Source: Agarivorans sp050870875
Lineage (GTDB): Bacteria > Pseudomonadota > Gammaproteobacteria > Enterobacterales > Celerinatantimonadaceae
Length of the DNA: 64,000 bases
NCBI RefSeq assembly: GCF_050870875.2
Contig: NZ_CP194041.2
Coordinates: 4,712,001-4,776,000, forward strand
Direction: 5' to 3'
Shown: one piece after another, positions 17,606 through 30,229 of the stretch
How positions within the stretch are numbered: position 1 is the stretch's first letter
Layout: the number at the start of each line of letters is the position of its first letter
Program-made: the position numbers and the translations under genes
Notes under the pieces: generated by a model
What the model was told of the DNA's origin: nothing
Databases searched by the model: none
Seen by the model: only the letters and a program-made list of their open reading frames with translations

Positions 17606-17701
17606 AAAACTTGTTGTCTTTAACATTCGAAAAAACTGACATATCCCACGAGCATAACAAGCACTCTTGGTTCTAAAATAAAGTATCTATAAGCAACACC
17701 C

Positions 17702-17713
17702 TTTAGGTGTTGT

Positions 17714-17722
<9 letters not shown>
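17702..17722 (-). other. 23S processing stalk, 3' arm
   Basis: These 21 bases are the exact reverse complement of 20595-20615 at the other end of the 23S gene. In rRNA precursors this long helix brings the two ends together and is cut by RNase III. Confidence 0.8.
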
Positions 17723-20594
<2,872 letters not shown>

Positions 20595-20601
<7 letters not shown>

Positions 20602-20615
20602 ATACAACACCTAAA
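20595..20615 (-). other. 23S processing stalk, 5' arm
   Basis: Exact reverse complement of 17702-17722; the pair forms the RNase III processing helix enclosing 23S. Confidence 0.8.
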
Positions 20616-20753
20616 TGTTGTCGCTTAAATCACTTGAATGGTCAGGCTGTATAAATCCTGCCACTCGAGTACGATCACCTTATTTTTTGAATACCAAAAA
20701 CACTTGTTATTTAACTCGTATTTTTGAGATATTTTTTATCAGCTTTTCCAAAT

Positions 20754-20764
20754 TGTTAAAGAGC
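20754..20764 (-). promoter_or_regulatory. boxA antitermination site before 23S
   Basis: On the minus strand the spacer contains GCTCTTTAACA, the classic boxA bound by NusB/S10 in rRNA antitermination. An identical copy is found in the 16S leader. Confidence 0.75.
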
Positions 20765-20843
20765 ATTCGGCTTCTTAGAAACCAAAGCTAAGCACTGTAT
20801 CAACATAATGCTTAGCTTTATTTTCTTAAGCCAAAGAGAGAAA

Positions 20844-20919
20844 TGGTATCCCGTACGAGATTTGAACTCGTGTTACCGCCGTGAAAGGGCGGTGTCCTAG
20901 GCCTCTAGACGAACGGGAC
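20844..20919 (-). tRNA. gltT: tRNA-Glu (anticodon TTC)
   Basis: This is a 76-base tRNA in the 16S-23S spacer, from GTCCCGTTCGTC to an encoded CCA. The anticodon loop CTTTCAC gives TTC, and the D arm TCTAGAGGCCTAGGACA matches E. coli tRNA-Glu. It is the only tRNA in this spacer. Confidence 0.97.
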
Positions 20920-21024
20920 ACTGCGTTAGCTGTTCTCGTTGGTTCTAAACCACACTAGAACTTCTCTCTTTATCTTCTATCAAGCAATCTGTGTGAACAC
21001 GTCACAAAACATAAACGTTCATAA

Positions 21025-22567
<1,543 letters not shown>

Positions 22568-22692
22568 AAGTTCTTTCGCTCAAAGTAAATACTGAAATTA
22601 TTACTGTTAAAACAGTGTGTCACTCCAGTCCACTTAAGCTAATTTTTTTCGCTTAGTGCTCTGTGAGTGCTCACACAGATTGCTTGATAAAT

Positions 22693-22703
22693 TGTTAAAG
22701 AGC
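22693..22703 (-). promoter_or_regulatory. boxA antitermination site in the rRNA leader
   Basis: GCTCTTTAACA on the minus strand, between promoter P2 and the 16S gene, identical to the spacer copy. Confidence 0.8.
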
Positions 22704-22729
22704 GTTGCTTCTTGCGAAGCGAGGTGCGC

Positions 22730-22757
22730 ATTCTACGCCATCCTCGGTGACTGTCAA
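22730..22757 (-). promoter_or_regulatory. rRNA promoter P2
   Basis: TTGACA (22752-22757) and TAGAAT (22730-22735) with a 16-base spacer, followed by a GC-rich discriminator GCGCACC. It lies about 160 bases before 16S. Confidence 0.8.
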
Positions 22758-22900
22758 CCGCTTTCTTCAATCTTTTCCGAAGAACTTTTCTAAGGAAAGT
22801 TTGAAGCGTTTAACCGCCGCTGATAAAGCCTCAGGCCTTACCAACCCTGACCGCTTGCTGCTGCGCTATTGCGTGCTGCCCGCCGTGTCAGTGGAGTCGC

Positions 22901-22928
22901 ATTATAGGGATCCGAGTTTTTAGCGCAA
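22901..22928 (-). promoter_or_regulatory. rRNA promoter P1 with upstream AT-rich element
   Basis: TTGCGC (22923-22928) and TATAAT (22901-22906) with a 16-base spacer, a GCGACTC discriminator typical of ppGpp-sensitive promoters and an AT-rich UP-like stretch at about 22929-22960. The rest of the gap to yrdA (to 23216) holds no gene that I can see. Confidence 0.8.
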
Positions 22929-23216
22929 GTGTTTTTTGAATAAAAACGTAAAAATGTGACTTTATGGCGAAAAAAGGCACGAAGAGCTTATTATTCATAC
23001 TTTGAAGGCCGAAATGAGCTAATTTGGACACTACAATTAGATACTGTGATATCTGTTTATCTTAACTTCGACATCGGTATTCACTATTGGCTTTCTTGGC
23101 GACGCTCATCCATTAGTCTTAAATTTCCTTTCTGATACAGTGCAACACTTTGTATTCAACGAGGGATAACGTAAGCTGGGAGCCAATCGTAATGGCAACA
23201 ATGAGTGGAGATTGCA

Positions 23217-23747
23217 ATGACCATTAAATCCTTTTCAGGCTATAGCCCGATTCTCGGCAAAGAAGTCTGGGTCGATCCTAGCGCTGTCCTATATGGTGAG
23301 ATCAAACTTGGTGATGACGTAAGTATCTGGCCCTTGGTCGCCGCTCGAGGTGATGTGAACCATATTCATATAGGTGCTCGCTCGAATATACAGGATGGCA
23401 GTGTTTTACATGTCACCCGAAAAACTGAGAACCCACCCGATGGTTTCCCTCTACTCATCGGAGAAGATGTCACAGTAGGCCATAAAGCAATGTTACATGG
23501 TTGTACTATTGGTAATCGAGTATTAGTTGGGATGGGTGCCATCGTATTAGATGGGGTCGTAGTAGAAGACGAGGTAATGATCGGTGCCGGCAGTTTAGTC
23601 CCGCCAAATAAACGTTTAAGCTCTGGTTATCTTTATATGGGAAGTCCAGCCAAACAAGCTCGCCCCCTGAGTGAAAAAGAGAAAGCTTTTTTAGGCGAAT
23701 CCGCACAAAACTACGTACGCTTAAAACAGCAATATCTTGAGAGTTAA
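23217..23747 (+). CDS. yrdA: Gamma-class carbonic anhydrase-like hexapeptide protein
   Basis: This is a cytoplasmic left-handed beta-helix protein of the gamma carbonic anhydrase family. The 176 residues show hexapeptide repeats throughout, the metal-site histidine pattern (HIHIGARSNIQDG and VTVGHKAMLHGC) and the GAGSLVPPNK segment. YrdA has no proven physiological role; metal-dependent hydration of CO2 is inferred from family members. The ATG at 23217 is preceded by GGAG at ideal spacing, better than an in-frame GTG at 23205. The yrdA, DUF1488 (yrdB), aroE order matches that in E. coli. Confidence 0.9.
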   Translation: MTIKSFSGYSPILGKEVWVDPSAVLYGEIKLGDDVSIWPLVAARGDVNHIHIGARSNIQDGSVLHVTRKTENPPDGFPLLIGEDVTVGHKAMLHGCTIGNRVLVGMGAIVLDGVVVEDEVMIGAGSLVPPNKRLSSGYLYMGSPAKQARPLSEKEKAFLGESAQNYVRLKQQYLES

Positions 23748-23813
23748 ACTTAACGGATCCTAAGCTTGGGAGACGTTGCATGATTGTACACAGCGAACAA
23801 TCCCGAGCTCAGG

Positions 23814-24074
23814 CTAAATAACAAGGTCGCCGTTGGGTTCGAAATCTTCTTGTTGTAATTTCTGCTCTAGCAGATCTTCAATATCAAACTGAACACTGTG
23901 ATAAGCCTCCAACATTTTCGCATCATTATTCAAGGGTAAACCGACCAGGTGCTCTAAAGTACTTTTACGCACCGCGCACATTATCTTCGCCCCCATCACT
24001 TGAGCCGTAAACTCTACTCGCTGATTGACCGACTGCCAGTGCTGGTCATCACTAATAATAATTGCTTGATTCAT
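23814..24074 (-). CDS. DUF1488 family protein (YrdB-like)
   Basis: This is an 86-residue cytoplasmic protein of the small DUF1488 family, with the conserved NQAIIISDDQHW start, VEFTAQVMGAKIMCAVRKSTLE in the centre and an acidic C-terminal helix. The function is unknown. Family members lie next to aroE and yrdA across gammaproteobacteria, as here. It is transcribed away from the acetyltransferase gene. Confidence 0.8.
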   Translation of the reverse strand: MNQAIIISDDQHWQSVNQRVEFTAQVMGAKIMCAVRKSTLEHLVGLPLNNDAKMLEAYHSVQFDIEDLLEQKLQQEDFEPNGDLVI

Positions 24075-24164
24075 AAATCGCTTACTCCTAGTAACACTTG
24101 TCTTGTTTTATCGATTTGTTTTAAAGTGTTGTCATTGTTAACACAAACTGCAAGTGAATATTAA

Positions 24165-24614
24165 ATGATTAGATGGCAATGGCTGAGCTTCGAACAATTA
24201 ACTAATCAGCAACTCTATCAGGTACTGGAGCTCAGAGAGTCGGTGTTTGTGGTCGAACAAAATTGTCCCTATCAAGACGCCGATGGCAAAGATCCGGAAG
24301 CTTGGCACCTATTGGGCAGCACCCCCCAGCAACAGTTACTTTGTTATGCTCGAGTATTTGAGCCTAGCCCATTAACGGCTAGTATTGGCCGAGTGGTCAT
24401 CGCAGCCTCTGCCCGAGGGGACGGCCTAGGGCAGCAATTGATGCAACAAGCGATTGATTTTTGTCAGCAGCGTTGGCCACAAGCGCAGATTGCTATTTCG
24501 GCGCAACGCTATTTGGAAGATTTCTATCAAAAACTTGGTTTTGAAATCTGTAGCGAACCCTATCTAGAAGATGATATTCCTCACATCGGTATGCAATTTA
24601 GCGCAACCGCTTAG
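24165..24614 (+). CDS. elaA: GNAT acetyltransferase, ElaA family
   Basis: This 149-residue enzyme resembles E. coli ElaA, a GNAT-fold N-acetyltransferase. Supporting motifs are the LRESVFVVEQNCPYQDADGKD start, the RVVIAASARGDGLGQQLMQQAI acetyl-CoA-binding loop (R/Q-x-x-G-x-G/A type) and the IAISAQRYLEDFYQKLGF end. The substrate is not known. It interrupts the yrdA-aroE neighbourhood and converges with aroE. Confidence 0.85.
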   Translation: MIRWQWLSFEQLTNQQLYQVLELRESVFVVEQNCPYQDADGKDPEAWHLLGSTPQQQLLCYARVFEPSPLTASIGRVVIAASARGDGLGQQLMQQAIDFCQQRWPQAQIAISAQRYLEDFYQKLGFEICSEPYLEDDIPHIGMQFSATA

Positions 24615-24647
24615 TGGTTTTTCTTCTTGGTTCTCACCTATCGTTGA

Positions 24648-25466
24648 CTAACAACTTAAATTTCGTCTAAGTTCACGTAATACTTGGCGTGCTCCAGGTC
24701 GGATACCACGCCAAATAACAAAACTCTCGGCGGCTTGTCCCACTAGCATGCCTAAACCGTCCACCACCTTAGCTGCGCCATGGCGAATCGCCCAAGCATT
24801 AAATGCAGTCATTTGCGCAGAATAAGTCATGTCATAACACAACAGTTTGGAATGAATGAGCTCAGCGCTTACCGCTGGTAGCTCTCCAGCAAGACCCGCT
24901 GAGGTTGAATTAATGATAATATCAAACTTCCCACTGAGCTGCTCAAATGAGCAAGCCCGAACTTCACCAAACTCCGCAAAGCGCTGCGCCAAAGTTTCAG
25001 CCTTACTCAAAGTACGGTTAGCAATAAGCACTTCATTGGGTTGCTCTAACAGCAAGGGATGTAGCACGCCACGCGCCGCTCCACCTGCGCCTAACAATAA
25101 GATGCGTTTATATTTGAGCTCACCGAAGTTGGACAGTAAATCCGCCACCAAGCCCGCGCCATCGGTATTATCTCCCAAAATCACACCATCGTCGGTCCGC
25201 TTAAGGGTATTCACCGCGCCCGCTAATAAGGCTCGTTGGGAATATTGCTCAGCCGCTTGATAAGCTTGCTCCTTAAAAGGGGCCGTGATATTGCAACCTT
25301 TACCGCCATCTAACCAAAATTGCTGAAGCGCGACGGCAAAACCATCAAGGGCTGGTTCAATCGCCTTATAAACCAGAGCTTGCTGAGTTTGTTGAGCAAA
25401 TAAAGTATGAATGAAGGGAGATTTTGACTGACGGATTGGATTGCCAAATACTGCGTATAAATCCAT
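24648..25466 (-). CDS. aroE: Shikimate dehydrogenase
   Basis: AroE reduces 3-dehydroshikimate with NADPH in aromatic amino acid synthesis. The 272-residue protein has the substrate-binding NPIRQSKSPFIH segment at residues 9-20, the catalytic lysine region TAPFKEQAY, DNTDGAGL and the nucleotide-binding GAGGAARGVLHPL. Length matches the E. coli enzyme (272). It is followed on this strand by the DUF1488 gene beyond the convergent acetyltransferase. Confidence 0.96.
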   Translation of the reverse strand: MDLYAVFGNPIRQSKSPFIHTLFAQQTQQALVYKAIEPALDGFAVALQQFWLDGGKGCNITAPFKEQAYQAAEQYSQRALLAGAVNTLKRTDDGVILGDNTDGAGLVADLLSNFGELKYKRILLLGAGGAARGVLHPLLLEQPNEVLIANRTLSKAETLAQRFAEFGEVRACSFEQLSGKFDIIINSTSAGLAGELPAVSAELIHSKLLCYDMTYSAQMTAFNAWAIRHGAAKVVDGLGMLVGQAAESFVIWRGIRPGARQVLRELRRNLSC

Positions 25467-25546
25467 GTTGAACGCTACTTAAAGAAAACATAATTGCACC
25501 TTAACAAGGCTACACAGAAATGCCAAAGTGCAATGGTTTAAAATAA

Positions 25547-25571
25547 CAAAAAAAGCAGCTTACGCTGCTTT
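25547..25571 (-). terminator. Terminator after maoP
   Basis: An 8-bp perfect stem (AAAGCAGC / GCTGCTTT, 25552-25559 and 25564-25571) with a TTAC loop gives a long T-run on the minus strand just after the maoP stop. Confidence 0.85.
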
Positions 25572-25574
25572 ATT

Positions 25575-25961
25575 TTAGTCTTCACCGTCTAGATCGGCAG
25601 TGCTAACATCCTCCACATCATCATCGCCATCGTCAACGTCACTATCTACCACTCTAGCCTGAGCTTTCGGTGGATTACTGACTAAACCATGAAAGGCTTT
25701 ACGCCCAGTAAGCTTTTTATACTTCAACCATAGTTTTTGCTCTGCTGTTTCCGGCTCAGCTTCGCTACGACATACCGCGATAAAGGCTTGTTCAACTTCG
25801 TCTTGTGGTTCCCGAAGAGACTCATCCAACTCTTTGAAAGCGTAACCACAACGCTCTAACAACTCAGCTTCTTTAATGGTAAAAGCACCACTACGAGAAA
25901 AACCACGGCGAAAATGTTTATCATCTGAAAATCGACGTTTTGCTAAAAACGATCCATTCAT
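25575..25961 (-). CDS. maoP: DUF413 protein, MaoP family
   Basis: The N-terminal 100 residues match DUF413 (FLAKRRFSDDKHFRRGFSRSGAFTIKEAELLE; ELLERCGYAFKELDE; KKLTGRKAFHGL). In E. coli MaoP works with the DNA site maoS to control organisation of the Ori macrodomain. This copy is 128 residues, with an extra acidic C-terminal tail rich in Asp. It is a single gene with its own terminator, and I did not find a maoS-like site by eye. Confidence 0.8.
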   Translation of the reverse strand: MNGSFLAKRRFSDDKHFRRGFSRSGAFTIKEAELLERCGYAFKELDESLREPQDEVEQAFIAVCRSEAEPETAEQKLWLKYKKLTGRKAFHGLVSNPPKAQARVVDSDVDDGDDDVEDVSTADLDGED

Positions 25962-26084
25962 AGCTTAAAATCCAACTAATAAAAAAATCATTAAAGTTAA
26001 CTTGATGGGGACCACCCAACAGTTAAAATAATTAATCTAAAGTCGGCATTCTTGCAAGAATTTAAATCATTTTTTTAAGATAAA

Positions 26085-27023
26085 TTATGCTTTTAGTCTG
26101 AGCCAATCTCTGGCAACCAAATAACGTTGGTATAATTGCTGTTCAGCACTCCCCGGCGAAGGCTGCCAGTTGTAACGCCATCGAACCAAAGGCGGTAAAG
26201 ACATCAAAATGGATTCAGTACGGCCCCCCGATTGCAAGCCAAACAAAGTGCCACGATCATAGACTAAGTTAAACTCAACATAGCGTCCCCGTCGATACAG
26301 CTGGAAATCTCGTTGTTGTTCAGTAAATGGAAGCGCTTTACGACGCTCAACTATCGGCAAATAAGCCTTGAGAAATCCTTCGCCGACCGCTCGAGTAAAG
26401 GCAAAACTTTGCTCAAAGCTGGGAGTATTTAAGTCATCAAAAAACAAACCGCCAATTCCACGTGTTTCATTTCGATGTTTCAAAAAGAAATAACGATCAC
26501 ACCAAGCCTTATATTTCGGATAAACATCATCCCCAAAGGGTTGGCACAAATCCGCCGCTGTTTGGTGCCAGCTAATACAGTCTTCATCGAAACCATAGTA
26601 AGGCGTTAAATCAAAACCACCACCAAACCACCAGATCGGCGCCTCGCCCTCTTTTTCAGCAACAAAAAAGCGTACGTTGGCATGAGAAGTGGGCAACATG
26701 GGGTTGTTCGGGTGAATGACTAACGAAACCCCCATCGCCTCAAAGTGTCGACCCGCCAGTTCTGGCCGCTGGGCAGTGGCCGAAGCTGGCATTTGTTGCC
26801 CACAAACATGAGAAAAGTTAACGCCTGCTTGCTCAAACACCGCACCGTCACTCAATACGCGAGTTCGACCCTCCCCCGTTAAGCCTTGATGTTCAGCTGG
26901 ATCGCGTTGCCAATCATCGTGAAGGAAAACAGCCTCACCATCTTGCAACTCTAATTGTTGACATATAGTTTGTTGTAGTTGCAGCAGAAACTGACGTACC
27001 GCTTCAATATTCACATCTTGCAT
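26085..27023 (-). CDS. hemF: Oxygen-dependent coproporphyrinogen III oxidase
   Basis: HemF decarboxylates coproporphyrinogen III to protoporphyrinogen IX using oxygen. The 312-residue sequence has the conserved FGGGFDLTPYYGFDED, HRNETRGIGGLFFDDLN and GRYVEFNLVYDRGTLFGLQSGGRTESILMSLPP segments. It lies directly downstream of tsaC on the same strand (20-base gap, AAGGAAG ribosome site). With hemN also in this window, the organism can make haem with or without oxygen. Confidence 0.97.
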   Translation of the reverse strand: MQDVNIEAVRQFLLQLQQTICQQLELQDGEAVFLHDDWQRDPAEHQGLTGEGRTRVLSDGAVFEQAGVNFSHVCGQQMPASATAQRPELAGRHFEAMGVSLVIHPNNPMLPTSHANVRFFVAEKEGEAPIWWFGGGFDLTPYYGFDEDCISWHQTAADLCQPFGDDVYPKYKAWCDRYFFLKHRNETRGIGGLFFDDLNTPSFEQSFAFTRAVGEGFLKAYLPIVERRKALPFTEQQRDFQLYRRGRYVEFNLVYDRGTLFGLQSGGRTESILMSLPPLVRWRYNWQPSPGSAEQQLYQRYLVARDWLRLKA

Positions 27024-27043
27024 CGTACTTCCTTACACGAGTC

Positions 27044-27625
27044 CTAAGGGCGTAACAGCGCACCAGTTTTAATGTCTAAAATTTGGCTCGTTTGTTCAGC
27101 ACCGCCTAAGGCACCATCTAAGACCAAATCAACACCTTGTAAATGAGCCGCATTAACCGCTGTTAAGGCAGGAGGTTCACCACTATAGTTGGCTGAAGTT
27201 GAGACCAGAGGCTTGCCCCATTGCTGGCATAAGCTTTCAACCACTGGATGACGAGTTATCCGCACCGCGACCGTATTAAATTGTCCACAGATCCAAGCAG
27301 GTGTCTTGTCCGATACCGGGACCAACCAAGTCGTAGGGCGAGCCTGTCGGCTTAACAACTTCTGCCGCTGTGACGAGCTTAGCCCTGCGTAGTCAATATA
27401 GGGTAACAAAGGCGCTAAGCTAGCAGCCAACAAAATAAGGCCCTTCTCAACAGGTCGACACTTAATCTCTAAAATTTTCTGTACTGCGACTTGATTATCG
27501 GGATCGCACCCCAAACCAAACACCGCTTCGGTAGGATAAGCAATCACAGCGCCTTGCTGTAGGGCGAGCACAGCTTGGTTGACATCGAAACTGATGGCTG
27601 CTGGAAGTAGGGGTTCTGTTGTCAT
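27044..27625 (-). CDS. tsaC: Threonylcarbamoyl-AMP synthase
   Basis: TsaC makes the threonylcarbamoyl-adenylate used for the t6A modification of tRNA. The 193-residue protein has the YrdC-type AVIAYPTEAVFGLGCDP start, the KCRPVEKGLILL loop, WLVPVSDKTP and PLVSTSANYSGEPP. Length fits TsaC rather than the longer Sua5 form. Its ATG overlaps the znuB stop (TAATG on the minus strand), so it may be transcribed and translationally coupled with the zinc transporter genes. Confidence 0.95.
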   Translation of the reverse strand: MTTEPLLPAAISFDVNQAVLALQQGAVIAYPTEAVFGLGCDPDNQVAVQKILEIKCRPVEKGLILLAASLAPLLPYIDYAGLSSSQRQKLLSRQARPTTWLVPVSDKTPAWICGQFNTVAVRITRHPVVESLCQQWGKPLVSTSANYSGEPPALTAVNAAHLQGVDLVLDGALGGAEQTSQILDIKTGALLRP

Positions 27626-28413
27626 TACTCTTTTACTTTCACTAGGCTATGAATTAATAAAAATTGTAAGGCGGCGCAAACCACCACCGAAGGCCCTGCT
27701 GGGGTATCTTGATACCAAGATAAACATAAGCCAAACAGCACTGAAATCGCCCCAAACAAGATAGCTAAGAGCGCCATTTGCTCGGGAGAGCGACTTAAAC
27801 GTCTTGCCGTAGCAGCCGGAATCAACAACAAAGAGCTAATAATTAGAGCACCAACGATCTTCATCGCAATGGCAATGACCAACGCTAACAACAGCAATAA
27901 TAAAGCCCGCATTAATCCGATATTAACACCTTCTACTTCAGCTATTTGCTCATTCACCGTCGCCGACAATAAGTTGTTCCACTGACTGAGTAACAGCGCA
28001 AGAACTAACGCGCCGCCACCCCAAATCCATAATAAATCTTGGTGGGTGACCGCAAGCAAATCACCGAACAAATAGGCCATTAAATCGACTCGCACATTAT
28101 CCATCAAAGCCACCACGACTAAGCCCAAAGATAATGCCGAATGCGCCATAATACCCAGCAAAGTATCACTGGCGAGTTGCTTGTAGCGCTGCAAGGATAA
28201 TAAGATAATCGCCAATGTCACTCCGCTAATCACCACCGCGAAGACCGGATTAATCTGCAACCATAGACCTAAAGCCAAACCCAACAGAGAAGCATGCGCT
28301 AAAGTATCACCAAAATAAGCAAGTCTGCGCCACACCATAAACGAGCCTAAAGGGCCTGCTAATACCGCAATACCTAAGCCTGCGAGCAGGGCATTAATTA
28401 AAAAATCGTCCAT
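27625..28413 (-). CDS. znuB: Zinc ABC transporter permease
   Basis: This is the inner-membrane channel of the ZnuABC zinc importer. The 262-residue protein has about eight membrane helices and the conserved GDTLAHASLLGLALG loop near residues 34-48 that contacts the ATPase. It follows znuC by 3 bases and overlaps tsaC. Expression is probably under the zinc repressor Zur from the divergent region upstream of znuC. Confidence 0.95.
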   Translation of the reverse strand: MDDFLINALLAGLGIAVLAGPLGSFMVWRRLAYFGDTLAHASLLGLALGLWLQINPVFAVVISGVTLAIILLSLQRYKQLASDTLLGIMAHSALSLGLVVVALMDNVRVDLMAYLFGDLLAVTHQDLLWIWGGGALVLALLLSQWNNLLSATVNEQIAEVEGVNIGLMRALLLLLLALVIAIAMKIVGALIISSLLLIPAATARRLSRSPEQMALLAILFGAISVLFGLCLSWYQDTPAGPSVVVCAALQFLLIHSLVKVKE

Positions 28414-28416
28414 GGT

Positions 28417-29166
28417 TTAACTATTCTCTTCGGTCGATGCGTGGTGCTGATGATCTTGTTCATCACACACATGATGATGAGTATAAACGGCCAATTGCTG
28501 GCGTTCATTGTGGGCAAATAAGCGGGCAAACTCGGGATGTTGAGCGACACTTTCCGGCTCTCCATGACAACAAACATGGTGATTTAAGCAAATCACATGG
28601 TCAGTTCCGGCCATCACTAAATGTAGATCATGCGACACCAGCAATACACCACAGTTAATTTGTTGTGCGATATCAGCAATCAACTGATAGAGTTCAATTT
28701 GCCCACTAATATCAACCCCTTGTACGGGTTCATCCAATACCAACAATTGTGGTTCGCCTAACAGCGCGCGCGCCAACAATACCCGTTGTAACTCACCGCC
28801 CGACAAACGAACAATTTGTCGGGTCAACAAACCATCAATACCCAACTGTCGAATGACTCGACTCAAATCTTGTTTAGAATAATGTCGAGCCAATTTTAAA
28901 AAGCGCTCAACCGTTAACGGAAAGGATTCATCAAGATTAATCTTTTGCGGTACATACCCAATGCGCAACTTAGTCGCTTTAGTTATATTGCCAGAATCGG
29001 CCCGCAACAAACCTAAAATCACTTTCACCAGCGTACTTTTACCGGCGCCATTTGGACCAATCAGCGTCGTAATCTGGCCGCGATTGAGCTCCAGCGAGAC
29101 ATGATCTAATACCAGCCGCTGATCAAAACTAACGCATACATTGCTTAATGAAAGTAAGGTGGTCAA
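28417..29166 (-). CDS. znuC: Zinc ABC transporter ATP-binding protein
   Basis: This ATPase powers the ZnuABC importer. Walker A (IGPNGAGKST), the signature RLSGGELQRVLLARAL, Walker B (LLVLDEPVQGVD) and the switch histidine in VSHDLH are intact. The C-terminus is rich in His (HHH, HQHH), as in other ZnuC, and could sense or buffer zinc. The start is most likely the TTG at 29166, which gives the family N-terminus (TTLLSLSNVCVSF) and has AGGA eight bases upstream; the longer open frame to 29205 adds residues not seen in the family. Confidence 0.93.
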   Translation of the reverse strand: MTTLLSLSNVCVSFDQRLVLDHVSLELNRGQITTLIGPNGAGKSTLVKVILGLLRADSGNITKATKLRIGYVPQKINLDESFPLTVERFLKLARHYSKQDLSRVIRQLGIDGLLTRQIVRLSGGELQRVLLARALLGEPQLLVLDEPVQGVDISGQIELYQLIADIAQQINCGVLLVSHDLHLVMAGTDHVICLNHHVCCHGEPESVAQHPEFARLFAHNERQQLAVYTHHHVCDEQDHQHHASTEENS

Positions 29167-29237
29167 TACCAAAATCCTATGATTAAATCTAACGTAAAAC
29201 CCCAATGGGGTTTCATCAAGGGCGCGCTATTCTACAC

Positions 29238-29262
29238 TAGATGTTACACTATCGTATTATTT
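29238..29262. promoter_or_regulatory. Possible Zur (zinc repressor) site between znuA and znuC
   Basis: TGTTACACTATCGTA at 29242-29256 matches 11 of 15 positions of the gammaproteobacterial Zur core TGTTATANTATAACA, and it lies in the znuCB/znuA divergent gap where Zur sites normally sit. The right half is weak. Confidence 0.45.
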
Positions 29263-29287
29263 TACTAAATCATCTCGAATAGCCTAC

Positions 29288-30178
29288 ATGCGTAAACTGA
29301 TCTTTGCTTTATTGTTAATCGCCACGCCCACATGGGCAACCAACGCGAATATTTTAGTCAGTATTAAACCCTTGCAACTATTGATTAGTAGCCTGACCGA
29401 AGGCGAACAGACAGTAGAGTATTTAATTAGCCCTAACGTGTCACCACATGACTACGCATTACGTCCCTCGGATGTAAGACGGATCCGTCAAGCCGACTTA
29501 GTGATATGGGTGGGCGACGAACTGGAACCTTTCTTAAGTAAACCGCTGAGCCAGACCCAACGTGCTCAACTGGCATTACTTGAACTAAAGGATTTACAAC
29601 TAATTAGTGGTGAAAAGGCCCACCAACAGCATCAACACGCGGAACATCACCATGAGGTTGACCCACATATTTGGCTTGGCCCCGCCGAAAGTCGCGTCAT
29701 AGCAAAAGCAATAACTGAACAACTGATCAAATTCAATCCTGAGCAACGTATCCATCTGCAGCAGCAATTACAGCGCTTTAACCAACGCTTAGATCAGCTC
29801 AACAAGAAAATTGACCAGCAGCTAAGGCCCGTCAAGCAACAGGGTTACTTTGTGTTTCACGATGGCTACAGTTACTTCGAGCGACAGTTTAAATTAAACC
29901 GTTTAGGAGAGTTCACCATTAACCCACAACGTAGACCCGGTGCCAAAACGCTACAATATATACGCCAAAATCTAGAGCAAGGTTCAGCTCAGTGTATTTT
30001 TGCCGAGCCGCAATTTGATGGTGCGCTACTGCATACTATTAGCGAAGATAGCGGTGCAAAGATCGGCCTGTTGGATCCCTTAGGCATCGCCGTTGTACCA
30101 AACGCCCAGAGCTACTTTCAATTACTGCAAAATATGGCCGATGCATACCGCAATTGCTTAAGCAGCGAACAAGCGTAA
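29288..30178 (+). CDS. znuA: Zinc ABC transporter periplasmic binding protein
   Basis: ZnuA captures zinc in the periplasm and hands it to ZnuB. A signal peptide (about residues 1-17, ending TWA) is followed by the cluster A-I metal-binding fold with ligand histidines in SPHDYALRPSD and VDPHIWLGP, HDGYSYFE and the final acidic GLLDPLG segment. A histidine-rich loop (HQQHQHAEHHHE, about residues 114-125) is present, as in E. coli ZnuA. It is divergent from znuCB and 296 residues long. Confidence 0.95.
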   Translation: MRKLIFALLLIATPTWATNANILVSIKPLQLLISSLTEGEQTVEYLISPNVSPHDYALRPSDVRRIRQADLVIWVGDELEPFLSKPLSQTQRAQLALLELKDLQLISGEKAHQQHQHAEHHHEVDPHIWLGPAESRVIAKAITEQLIKFNPEQRIHLQQQLQRFNQRLDQLNKKIDQQLRPVKQQGYFVFHDGYSYFERQFKLNRLGEFTINPQRRPGAKTLQYIRQNLEQGSAQCIFAEPQFDGALLHTISEDSGAKIGLLDPLGIAVVPNAQSYFQLLQNMADAYRNCLSSEQA

Positions 30179-30186
30179 TTTGCCAG

Positions 30187-30218
30187 AATCAAAAAGGAGT
30201 CTCGGCTCCTTTTTGATT
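30187..30218. terminator. Bidirectional terminator between znuA and hemN
   Basis: A 13-bp perfect stem (30187-30199 / 30206-30218) with a 6-base loop has A-runs and T-runs on both sides, serving the two convergent genes. Confidence 0.9.
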
Positions 30219-30229
30219 CAAATCGCTAT

